DNA of 64,000 nt from Coprobacillus sp. CAG:605. Its GTDB lineage: Bacteria > Bacillota_I > Bacilli_A > RF39 > UBA660. The stretch is taken from the NCBI GenBank assembly GCA_000433255.1, contig HF998225.1:1-64000 (forward strand), read 5' to 3'. The notes below the pieces were generated by a model. That model did not search any database. It saw only the letters and a program-made list of their open reading frames with translations, and was not told the origin of the DNA. Numbering within the stretch: position 1 is the stretch's first letter; each line of letters begins with the position of its first letter. Shown here piece after piece: positions 18,049 to 25,272 of the stretch. Position numbers and translations under genes: made by a program.

Positions 18049-19021
18049 AATTTTTTATCAAATCACTATAAGGTACATAACTCTTTAACAAGTCATTATC
18101 TATCATTATATCTTCTAAATTTTCAAAAGACTTTTCACTTATAAAAGTACTATCTAAGAAACAATCATAATCCTTGTATCTTTTAATTATCACACTTAAA
18201 TCATTTAAACTAGAATCAGGAAATTGTTTTAAAATAACTTTGGCTATTTCAGTTTCATTATTCTCTAAAGTATATTTTATTCCTTTATTTAAGGCTTTAG
18301 TAAACTTTCTTATAACGTCTTCATTATTATTTATAAAACTCTTTCTTGCATTAAATGCTGTATAAGGAACCTCACCAGACATTAAACCAATACTAGCAAC
18401 AACATAACCCAAATTATCTTTTGTAAGTTTAGTCGCCGTTGGTTCAAATAAATTAACATAATTACCTATTCCCCCAATAAACGAACCTGATAATGCCGCA
18501 AATTCTACACTATAATTAATATTTATTTTTTTCGGATCAATATTACTCTTCTTTAATGCATTTAAGAAATTTAATGAAGGCATACCACCTTTTCTTCCCA
18601 CCAAAATCTCTTTATTATATAAATCTTCTAACTTAAAATTATCAGTCGCCTCACGAGCTAAGATAAATTGACCATCTCTCTTAGTTAAACCCGCAAACGA
18701 AATAATATAATCTTCCTCTCCTCCATTATAAACATAAATTGAAGCCTCAGGCCCCGCAAAACCAATCTCTACATCATTAGATAATACCGCTGCACTTACC
18801 TTATCAGCTCCCGGTGTTAAAACAAGTTCAATATCTAACCCTTCTTCTTTAAAATATCCATTCTCAATAGCAACATAAAATGGTGTATAAAACGGACTAT
18901 GTGTAACCTCTGCTACTCTTATTTTTCTTAAATCATTTTCTTCTTTTTTACCAGTAAAACATATAAAAGTAATCATTCCAATTAAACACAAACCCACTAT
19001 AATACTCAAATATTTTTTCAT
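18041..19021 (-). CDS. ABC importer substrate-binding protein, NMT1/SsuA-like
   Basis: Seen: 326 residues. A basic start and hydrophobic core (5-22) end in I-C, an atypical lipobox because the residue before Cys is not small, so either a lipoprotein or a membrane-anchored form. The mature part reads as a two-lobed periplasmic-type fold: THSPFYTPFYVAIENGYF is the usual first-lobe motif, followed by GFAGPEAS. Known: NMT1/SsuA-like binders carry sulfonates, nitrate or the thiamine precursor HMP. I found no TPP riboswitch upstream, so a thiamine role is not supported. First gene of the operon; GGGAGGAA precedes the ATG. Confidence 0.85.
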   Translation of the reverse strand: MKKYLSIIVGLCLIGMITFICFTGKKEENDLRKIRVAEVTHSPFYTPFYVAIENGYFKEEGLDIELVLTPGADKVSAAVLSNDVEIGFAGPEASIYVYNGGEEDYIISFAGLTKRDGQFILAREATDNFKLEDLYNKEILVGRKGGMPSLNFLNALKKSNIDPKKININYSVEFAALSGSFIGGIGNYVNLFEPTATKLTKDNLGYVVASIGLMSGEVPYTAFNARKSFINNNEDVIRKFTKALNKGIKYTLENNETEIAKVILKQFPDSSLNDLSVIIKRYKDYDCFLDSTFISEKSFENLEDIMIDNDLLKSYVPYSDLIKNYE

Positions 19022-19084
19022 TATATTCCTCCCTCGAATATTCTAAAGTATTATATGAAAATTAATTAAAAGAGTTCTTTGTAT

Positions 19085-19116
19085 CAAAAAAGATTAACGC
19101 AACACCCACGTTAACC
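19085..19116 (-). terminator. Terminator of the SipW gene, overlapping its stop
   Basis: An 8-bp stem with one wobble (19092-19099 with 19109-19116), followed on the minus strand by six T. Confidence 0.8.
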
Positions 19117-20076
19117 TTTTTTATTTTTTGATTTTTTCTTCTTAACTACTGGTTCGCTCTTCATTTTTGGCAACTCAGTATCATCGCTCAACTTAACCTC
19201 ATAGATATCATCATTTATCGTCGTATCATTATTTAACTTATCTAAAATCTTATTCATATTTAAATCTTTTCTTACATAAGTTTCTTCTTCCTCTTTAGCA
19301 CCCTTATATAAGCTATCTAAAGCATTCTTCTTTAATACTGTTATCTCATCACTAACATCAGTTTTAATTGGTAAATAATTATTATCTTTACCATTATTTT
19401 TATTTTCTAACCTATCCTTAATCTTCTTCTTTAATTCTTCCTGTTCTTTCTTATCTAAGACTAATTCTTTCTTAGCATTAATTGTTTTATTAACTTTCTT
19501 CTTAGTCTTATCTAAATTAAATATCTTTAAAACATCATATATTACAATACCTAATGAAGGAATTAATATTAAGAACAACCAACCACCAGATTTAAGTATT
19601 AAAAATTGAATTCTTCCTAACTGTGGTATCTTAAACGCAACCTTACCTAGTACTTTATCAGCATCAACATAGGCATCATCTGGTACTGGGTTATTATCTC
19701 CCTTAGTTCTAAATTTAAGACCACTATCAGTCTCAATAACCTGTTTAATTCTATGTGTAATAGTTTCACCACTAGTTAAAGAACTTGAAGAAACAAAAGT
19801 AATAACATCGCCCTCCTTTAACTTTGAAGGATCATCTACTTTAACATCAAATACTACATCATATACTTTAATTGTTGGTTCCATCGAACCAGAAATAATA
19901 GTATACAATGCAAAAGCTGGTTTATATTTTTCCCCCTTATTAGCATACAACTGCGCCGCTATTACATAGTACACTAAAAATAAAGCAATAATAGCTAAAA
20001 TTGCAAAAATACTCCAAGAAATAACATTGGATATAATATGAAATACTACATTTTTAGAATTAATTTCTTTTTTCAC
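19111..20076 (-). CDS. sipW: SipW-type (ER/archaeal-type) signal peptidase I with long charged tail
   Basis: Seen: the frame opens at TTG 20091, but GTG 20076 follows a GGGG site at a good distance and gives a Lys-rich start, so it is preferred (321 residues; no ATG is available). A membrane segment near 20-45, the serine motif SGSMEPT, then THRI supplying the His of the Ser-His dyad, then the TKGDNNPVPD box and a second membrane segment near 155-175. Known: SipW removes signal peptides from TasA-family fibre proteins. Odd: the last ~145 residues form a cytoplasmic Lys/Glu/Asp tail absent from short SipW proteins. Its presumed substrates are encoded just upstream. Confidence 0.9.
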   Translation of the reverse strand: MKKEINSKNVVFHIISNVISWSIFAILAIIALFLVYYVIAAQLYANKGEKYKPAFALYTIISGSMEPTIKVYDVVFDVKVDDPSKLKEGDVITFVSSSSLTSGETITHRIKQVIETDSGLKFRTKGDNNPVPDDAYVDADKVLGKVAFKIPQLGRIQFLILKSGGWLFLILIPSLGIVIYDVLKIFNLDKTKKKVNKTINAKKELVLDKKEQEELKKKIKDRLENKNNGKDNNYLPIKTDVSDEITVLKKNALDSLYKGAKEEEETYVRKDLNMNKILDKLNNDTTINDDIYEVKLSDDTELPKMKSEPVVKKKKSKNKKG

Positions 20077-20296
20077 ACTATTATGCCCCAATCTTTATAC
20101 TACTATAATTATAAAATATCTTACTTTTATTTTCAATATTAATTGTACAAAAGAACACCATTTTACAAGTATCTTCATATTATTAAGTTTTTAAATAATT
20201 ACTATATATGTATTAATTTTTGCATATTTTGTGTTTTTTTCACAAATTTGCAATAAATATAGCTAAATATTAAAAAAGAACACTTTTTCAAGCATT

Positions 20297-21706
20297 CTAA
20301 TTTGTTTCTAACTTAACATTAGCACTAAAATTCTTATTTTGGTCAACATCTTGATTATTACCACTTTCAATAAAACGATAATTAATAACATATGTATACG
20401 TACTATTAGCCTCAATTACTTCATTGGCAATAATACTCTCATCTTGATAAGGAAGATTTCTACCACTTAATATAACCTTACCATTTCTTGTTATTTCAAA
20501 CTCTAAGTTATTAGCTTCACTAAATGTATTTACAACATTTATCCAATACAAGCTATATCGAACACTAACTGGGTTATTATTATTAACTTGAAAACTTTGA
20601 GTTCCACTCCAACCAGGTACTATATTCGAAGTATTTAAAGTCTTAACATCCTGTAATGAAATGTAATAAGTATTTTTATCATTATCTAAATTAGCATCAC
20701 AATTCAAATCACACTTACCATCACCATCTAAATCAACATTTTTATCAGCAACTCCATCGCCATCAGTATCTATGTTCTTATCTGGTTTACCATCACCATT
20801 AGTATCACAGTTTAAATCACATTTACCATCACCATTAGTATCTTGATTAGTCAAATCCTTATCTGGTTTACCATCTCCATTAGTATCACAATTAAAATCA
20901 CAAATACCATCATCATCAACATCAATATTCAAATCTGGAATTCCATCTTTATTAGTATCAATATTAGTATTAGGTTTACCATCTCCATCAGTATCACAAT
21001 TTAAATTACACTTACCATCATTATCTGTATCAATATTTAAGTCTGGCTTTCTATCTCCATCAGTATCAATATTCGTATTTGCTTTACCATCTCCATCAGT
21101 ATCACAATTCAAGTTACAAACATCACTACCCTTATCATAACAATTTAAATCACAAATATTATCACCATCAAGATCAATATTCTTATCCGGAATTCTATCT
21201 TTATCTGTATCAATATTAATATCTGGTTTTCCATCACCATCAACATCAATATTTAAATCCGTTTTACCATCTCCATCTAAATCAATATTATAATCAGGTC
21301 TACCATCTTTATTAGAATCACAATTCAAATCACACTTACCATCTCCATTAGTATCTTGATTAACTAAGTTAAAATCAGGCTTACCATCTCCATTAGTATC
21401 AAGATTAAATGTAGGAATCTTATCATTAAAATAATCAATATTTAAGTAAGGTTTATTACTCCCCCACTTAGAACAGTTAATTTCACAAACTCCATCACCA
21501 TTCAAATCAATATTCAAATCAGCTTTGCCATCCCCATCAGTATCTATATTAGTCATCAAATTAATTTGATAAACATTATATCCCACACAACTACTAAGTA
21601 ATAACATAAGTAAAATAAGAATAAGAATTAAATACTTCTTCTTTTTACTTTCTTTTTCTTCATCATAACTATTATTTTGATTATTATTTAAAACCTCTTT
21701 ATTCAT
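20297..21706 (-). CDS. Membrane-anchored TasA-fold protein with a long calcium-binding-like repeat array
   Basis: Seen: 469 residues. A Lys-rich N terminus, one membrane segment (25-45), then residues ~53-343 form about 23 units of 12-13 residues of the type D-T-D-G-D-G-K-P-D-L-N-I, several ending in C-D-L-N-C. The last ~126 residues look like the beta-rich domain of the neighbouring TasA-like proteins (VPGWSGTQSFQV ... SAN). Known: D-x-D-G-D-G loops bind calcium, as in thrombospondin type 3 and dockerin repeats. Inference: a calcium-stiffened stalk that holds a TasA-like head away from the membrane. The even Cys pairs may form disulfides. It overlaps the next upstream gene by 8 bases. Confidence 0.8.
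   Translation of the reverse strand: MNKEVLNNNQNNSYDEEKESKKKKYLILILILLMLLLSSCVGYNVYQINLMTNIDTDGDGKADLNIDLNGDGVCEINCSKWGSNKPYLNIDYFNDKIPTFNLDTNGDGKPDFNLVNQDTNGDGKCDLNCDSNKDGRPDYNIDLDGDGKTDLNIDVDGDGKPDINIDTDKDRIPDKNIDLDGDNICDLNCYDKGSDVCNLNCDTDGDGKANTNIDTDGDRKPDLNIDTDNDGKCNLNCDTDGDGKPNTNIDTNKDGIPDLNIDVDDDGICDFNCDTNGDGKPDKDLTNQDTNGDGKCDLNCDTNGDGKPDKNIDTDGDGVADKNVDLDGDGKCDLNCDANLDNDKNTYYISLQDVKTLNTSNIVPGWSGTQSFQVNNNNPVSVRYSLYWINVVNTFSEANNLEFEITRNGKVILSGRNLPYQDESIIANEVIEANSTYTYVINYRFIESGNNQDVDQNKNFSANVKLETN
20678..21550 (-). repeat. Tandem coding repeat of D-x-D-G-D-G units
   Basis: About 23 imperfect units of 36-39 bases inside the 469-residue gene. The repeats differ by many silent and replacement changes, so this is an old or selected array rather than a recent expansion. 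Confidence 0.85.
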
Positions 21707-21947
21707 TTATATCCACCTCATTAACTTTAACATTAACTATATCTTTTACATTATTTTCTTGAGCCCTTAATTTATTATAATTTTTTAATGTAACATAAGT
21801 TGTAATAGTCGAAAAAATCAAAGCCAAAAAGAACAAAGAAATAATTAAATTTAATTTTAAGTCGTATTCTTTTTCATCTTTTTTTACTAACTTGCCTATT
21901 TGTTCATCAAACTTTTTCTTTATTTCTAACGACTCCAATTCATTCAT
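21699..21947 (-). CDS. Small single-pass membrane protein of the SipW locus
   Basis: Seen: 82 residues with a charged N-terminal helix (1-28), one membrane segment (about 30-52) and a short outer part with no Cys. Its end overlaps the start of the repeat-array gene by 8 bases, so the two are made together. No family recognised. It may be an assembly factor or anchor for the repeat protein, by context only. Confidence 0.6.
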   Translation of the reverse strand: MNELESLEIKKKFDEQIGKLVKKDEKEYDLKLNLIISLFFLALIFSTITTYVTLKNYNKLRAQENNVKDIVNVKVNEVDINE

Positions 21948-22001
21948 ACCCTAGACTCCTTACTATACTAATAGTATCACAAAGTAATCTAAAAAACAAC
22001 A

Positions 22002-22514
22002 TTATTCCAACGTTCTTACTACTAGAGTTGCATCAAAATTACTCATATTATCAATTAATTCATTATAATCATTTACATAAATGGTTAGAACATAAGTAAC
22101 CTCCATATGAGGTGCAATTGTAAAAGTATCTACCGAGTATCCTGATGCGCTTGGTAACATATAGGAAGTGCTTATAGCCTCATCATTTCTTGTTAAATTA
22201 TACATCAACGTAGCCTGATTATTAAAAGTATTAACTACATTTTCCATTGATATATCATATTTCATCTCTAAGTTAGAATCATTACTTATTTTAACAGTCT
22301 TTACAAAAGTATCTCCCGCCGTTATATTAGCTATCTTTATATCCTTACCACCACTATAAGATACATTTAAATTAGCCGATATAATATTTGTCGTACTATT
22401 AACACCATCATTAACAATATCATTTGTAAAAAAAGAATAACTAATTCCAACTAATGTCATTGTTAAAGTAAGTATTATTGTCCCAACTATAATTACCATT
22501 TTATTCTTTTCCAT
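22002..22514 (-). CDS. SipW-dependent TasA-like protein (minor, divergent)
   Basis: Seen: 170 residues from ATG 22514 after GGAAGG; the frame is open further up but without a site. An uncleaved-looking signal, hydrophobic core then YSFF-T-N-D, matches the SipW-substrate pattern, followed by an all-beta domain with 'NITAGDTFVKTVKISNDS', the same plan as the two larger paralogues. Known: TasA-family proteins are processed by SipW and assemble into fibres. This copy is shorter and diverged, perhaps a minor or capping subunit. Confidence 0.75.
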   Translation of the reverse strand: MEKNKMVIIVGTIILTLTMTLVGISYSFFTNDIVNDGVNSTTNIISANLNVSYSGGKDIKIANITAGDTFVKTVKISNDSNLEMKYDISMENVVNTFNNQATLMYNLTRNDEAISTSYMLPSASGYSVDTFTIAPHMEVTYVLTIYVNDYNELIDNMSNFDATLVVRTLE

Positions 22515-22644
22515 ATTCAAACCTTCCATCATAATTAATCTTATCATGCTTTGTTCTCTTGTTCAATTACTTTTAGTATTTTTTGGGCTTCATAGCCCAC
22601 ATCATATATAACACTATCTCAGTAATATCAAATTTTCATCAAAA

Positions 22645-22673
22645 GAAAAAGCCTAACATTATATCGTTAGACT
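22645..22673 (-). terminator. Terminator of the first TasA-like paralogue
   Basis: An 8-bp stem with one wobble (22650-22657 with 22666-22673), then TTTTTCTTTT on the minus strand. Confidence 0.85.
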
Positions 22674-22691
22674 CCAAGTTAATTTTAATAA

Positions 22692-23276
22692 CTATTTTAA
22701 TGCTGTACCAGCAGCACCAACAATTATAGTTCCACCAAATGATTTACCTTGTAAACTATTTTGTGCTTTATTAGTTTCTGCAAAATCAACTGTTAATTTA
22801 TAATAGTTAGTTCCATTAGCTTTTACTGTTAAAGCAGCGGCTTCAGGAATAGCTGTAGTTGAAGCAGCATTAGCAGCTGGTAATTGCGCAGCAGTAACTA
22901 ATTTAGTAGTACAAGTAGCATCTTCAGCACCAGTACAAGAATATAGTGTGTAAGTAATATCTTTTGCATCAGCAGCATCAGCAATAGTGTTAGTTACGCC
23001 TTTGTTCCAAACAAGATTAAATTTAGTATCATTTTTTGAACTATTAGCAACAGTAAAACGCATAGCAGCACTTTTACCTGGTACCCAGTTTGCAACACTA
23101 ATTGATGATGTTTGAGCATAAGTAACTGCTAAAGTATCAGTAGAAACTGTAACATTATTAGCAGATTGGTTACCACTAACAGTTGCCGTAAAGTATGCAA
23201 ATGTTGTTCCTACAACAGCAGTTAATAAAGTTGCAACAGCGATCACACTTAAAAAGATAACATTCTTCTTTTCCAT
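22692..23276 (-). CDS. TasA-like SipW-dependent fibre protein, copy 1
   Basis: Seen: 194 residues from ATG 23276. The first ~35 residues (MEKKNVIFLSVIAVATLL then TFAYFTATV) are nearly identical to copy 2; the cut is expected just before AYFTATV. The mature domain is beta-rich with 'WVPGKSAAMRFTVANSS' and 'FGGTIIVGAAG'. Known: TasA forms the protein fibres of Bacillus biofilm. It has its own promoter and terminator, so dosage can differ from its neighbours. The mature region is diverged from copy 2. Confidence 0.82.
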   Translation of the reverse strand: MEKKNVIFLSVIAVATLLTAVVGTTFAYFTATVSGNQSANNVTVSTDTLAVTYAQTSSISVANWVPGKSAAMRFTVANSSKNDTKFNLVWNKGVTNTIADAADAKDITYTLYSCTGAEDATCTTKLVTAAQLPAANAASTTAIPEAAALTVKANGTNYYKLTVDFAETNKAQNSLQGKSFGGTIIVGAAGTALK

Positions 23277-23305
23277 AATTCTTTCATATCCTCCTCTATG
23301 ATTAC

Positions 23306-23334
23306 ATATTATCAAATTATGAATTTAAATTCAA
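23306..23334 (-). promoter_or_regulatory. Promoter of TasA-like copy 1
   Basis: -35 TTGAAT (23329-23334), 17 bases, extended -10 TGA-TAATAT (23306-23311). The leader to the ATG is short and nearly identical to that of copy 2. Confidence 0.8.
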
Positions 23335-23373
23335 GTGTTTTCGTCTTATTTGTAAATTTTAAAATTTACTTGA

Positions 23374-23403
23374 CAAAAAAAGACTAGTTAACAATAACTA
23401 GAC
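23374..23403 (-). terminator. Terminator of TasA-like copy 2
   Basis: A 9-10 bp stem with one mismatch around CTAGTTA/TAACTAG (23381-23389 with 23394-23402), followed on the minus strand by seven T. Confidence 0.85.
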
Positions 23404-23418
23404 TTCCAAAATTTTCAA

Positions 23419-24021
23419 TTAGTTTAAATGTCCTGATTGAACAGCAGCACTTACAACAACAGTTCCACCAAAAGTTTGTCCTTGAAGGGCATCTTGAGCA
23501 GCAGTTTTGTTATCAGTAAATACAACTTGAACTTTATAATATGCAGTAGCACCAGCAGCTAATGTTAAAGTTTCAGCAGTTGTAATATCACCATCAGCAT
23601 TTGGTAAAACACTTGATGCATGAACTACAATATTGCAAGTAGTATAAGTTTCATCACAAGCAGAAATAGTATATTGAATATCAGTATCAACTCCACCTTT
23701 GCCATTAGTAGCTAAAGATTCAGCAGTCCAAGATTTGTTAACATCTTGCCAAGCTAATTTGTAATCAACAGCAGATTGTCCACTATTTTTTACATTAAAT
23801 GTCATAGCAGGAATTGCTTGACCAGGAACTAAATTAGCAATACTTACTTTATCACCTTGGGTATAAACGACACTCATGTCAGCAGTAGTAACATTAACAT
23901 TTTTAGAAGTTTCGTTACCAGTAACAGTTGCAGTAAAATATGCAAATGTTGTTCCTACAACAGCAGTTAATAAAGTCGCAACAGCGATTACACTTAAAAA
24001 GATAACATTTTTCTTTTCCAT
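23419..24021 (-). CDS. TasA-like SipW-dependent fibre protein, copy 2
   Basis: Seen: 200 residues from ATG 24021, with the same signal region as copy 1 and a beta-rich mature domain (NLVPGQAIPAMTFNV ... FGGTVVVSAAV). Its promoter, leader and first ~100 coding bases almost match copy 1, while the mature halves are clearly different, pointing to duplication followed by divergence or to gene conversion at the 5' end. Presumed SipW substrate and surface fibre subunit. Confidence 0.82.
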   Translation of the reverse strand: MEKKNVIFLSVIAVATLLTAVVGTTFAYFTATVTGNETSKNVNVTTADMSVVYTQGDKVSIANLVPGQAIPAMTFNVKNSGQSAVDYKLAWQDVNKSWTAESLATNGKGGVDTDIQYTISACDETYTTCNIVVHASSVLPNADGDITTAETLTLAAGATAYYKVQVVFTDNKTAAQDALQGQTFGGTVVVSAAVQSGHLN

Positions 24022-24050
24022 AATTCTTTCATATCCTCCTCTATGATTAC

Positions 24051-24079
24051 ATATTATCAAATTATAAAATTCATTTCAA
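24051..24079 (-). promoter_or_regulatory. Promoter of TasA-like copy 2
   Basis: -35 TTGAAA (24074-24079), 17 bases, extended -10 TGA-TAATAT (24051-24056). Confidence 0.8.
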
Positions 24080-24143
24080 GCCCTTTTCGTAAATTTTAAA
24101 AATAAAAAATTTCACTTTTACCAAATTTTCTGCATTCTTTACA

Positions 24144-24173
24144 TTTACTAGACAAAGTAATTATTTATATAAT
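24144..24173 (+). promoter_or_regulatory. Putative promoter of the M23/SH3 gene
   Basis: TTTACT (24144-24149), 18 bases, TATAAT (24168-24173). A second TATAAT nearer the gene is too close to the ribosome site. Confidence 0.4.
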
Positions 24174-24206
24174 TCATTACGTAATATAATATATTGGAGG
24201 TGCAAA

Positions 24207-25043
24207 ATGATATATCCAATAAGATATATAAAAATAACACAATATCCACACAAGAATAACGATTTATCAATTGATTTTGGTAAAGAAAAGAATGTTTCTA
24301 ATACCCCAATTCTTGCTTGTGATGATGGCATAGTAAAAAAAATTGAATATCAAAAAACAGGTGGCAATGTAATATTTATCGACTTCAATTCTGGTTATCG
24401 TGCTTGTTATGGTCATTTAAAAAACTACATAGTTAAACAAAACCAAAAGGTTAAAAAAGGTCAAATAATTGGTTATATGGGTCAAACCGGAATTACTACT
24501 GGACCTCATCTTCACTTTGGCTTATATGACATAACACCAAACATAAATTATGGTCCAGCTAAATATGACCCATTAAAAATATTAACAGTTGCACAAGACC
24601 AAATAGTAGATAAAGAAACTAAAGAAAAATATTATTTAAAATATGAAGATACTAATAATATAAAAAAAGAACTATATGTTTATAATGTTGATGAAGAAGG
24701 CCTCGTTGTAAGAAACAAACCAAATGGTTTTAAAACTGGAGAATTACTCCAAGTTGGCACCAAAGTATTAGAGTTAGAACGTTCAAATAACTGGACTAAA
24801 ATAAATCAAAACAAATGGGTTTATAATAAATTTCTTACACCCAATAAACCAGAATTTTACATTGTAACAACACCAAATAATAAAACCCTAAATGTTAGAA
24901 ATAAGCCTAGCCTTAACTCCCAAATCATTAAAACAATAAAAAATAACACTCACGTCTCTATTTATAAAAAAATTAATTCCTGGGTTTGTATAAGCCCTAC
25001 TAAAAATCATTGGATAGCTAAAAATTTCATCAAAAAAGCTTAA
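24207..25043 (+). CDS. M23-family peptidase-like protein with two SH3 domains, cytosolic-looking
   Basis: Seen: 278 residues, strong GGAGG before the ATG. Residues 10-115 have an M23 fold: the usual HxGxD reads D19-L-S-I-D23, so the first zinc His is replaced by Asp, although H70 and H101-L-H103-F-G are intact. Two SH3_3-type domains (about 170-210 and 220-278) have the VRNKP motif. No signal peptide is seen. Known: M23 enzymes cut peptidoglycan cross-bridges and SH3 domains bind the wall, as in phage endolysins. Either His15 replaces the lost ligand or the enzyme is inactive. There is no phage context. Confidence 0.8.
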   Translation: MIYPIRYIKITQYPHKNNDLSIDFGKEKNVSNTPILACDDGIVKKIEYQKTGGNVIFIDFNSGYRACYGHLKNYIVKQNQKVKKGQIIGYMGQTGITTGPHLHFGLYDITPNINYGPAKYDPLKILTVAQDQIVDKETKEKYYLKYEDTNNIKKELYVYNVDEEGLVVRNKPNGFKTGELLQVGTKVLELERSNNWTKINQNKWVYNKFLTPNKPEFYIVTTPNNKTLNVRNKPSLNSQIIKTIKNNTHVSIYKKINSWVCISPTKNHWIAKNFIKKA

Positions 25044-25049
25044 CCTAAG

Positions 25050-25084
25050 TATTCCCATTTTCTCGTAAAATAGGAATATTTTTC
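25050..25084 (+). terminator. Terminator of the M23/SH3 gene
   Basis: A long hairpin: TATTCC with GGAATA (25050-25055 with 25073-25078), one C-A mismatch, then ATTTT/AAAAT inside, ending in a run of T. Confidence 0.75.
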
Positions 25085-25095
25085 TTCTAAACCAT

Positions 25096-25124
25096 TTGAC
25101 AACCGCATATAATTATTGTAAAAT
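25096..25124 (+). promoter_or_regulatory. Promoter of tRNA-Cys
   Basis: Consensus TTGACA (25096-25101), 17 bases, TAAAAT (25119-25124). Start of transcription is expected a few bases before the tRNA. Confidence 0.8.
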
Positions 25125-25137
25125 GAATATACAAGTC

Positions 25138-25211
25138 GGGGCTTTAGCCAAGTGGTAAGGCACGGGACTGCAACTCCCCCATCACCAGTTCAAATCTGGT
25201 AGGCCCCTCCA
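25138..25211 (+). tRNA. tRNA-Cys (GCA)
   Basis: Acceptor GGGGCTT with AGGCCCC (one T-G pair), D arm with AAGTGGTAAGGC loop region, anticodon loop CTGCAAC (anticodon GCA), T arm ACCAG/CTGGT, discriminator T and encoded CCA at 25209-25211. Confidence 0.95.
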
Positions 25212-25222
25212 ATAAGTATTTT

Positions 25223-25253
25223 AAGGAAATTCTAGAAATAGGATTTCCTTTTT
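25223..25253 (+). terminator. Terminator after tRNA-Cys
   Basis: A 12-bp stem with one wobble (25223-25234 with 25239-25250) capped by a GAAA loop, then TTT. Confidence 0.8.
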
Positions 25254-25272
25254 AGTAAAAGCAAAAAAAGAA

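Noticed and set aside
18041..19110. Thiamine-related role for the importer
   Set aside because: No TPP riboswitch or thi genes were seen nearby; the family alone does not fix the substrate.
20678..21550. Regular ~36-base repeats that could be taken for a CRISPR array
   Set aside because: They are in-frame coding repeats with variable sequence and no spacers; no cas genes are present.
23351..23368. Perfect 18-base palindrome between the TasA-like copies
   Set aside because: It is made almost only of A and T, as expected by chance in this composition; the related stretch before copy 2 is not palindromic, so an operator is not supported.
24207..25043. Prophage remnant
   Set aside because: Only one endolysin-like gene; no integrase, holin, terminase or attachment repeat in the window.
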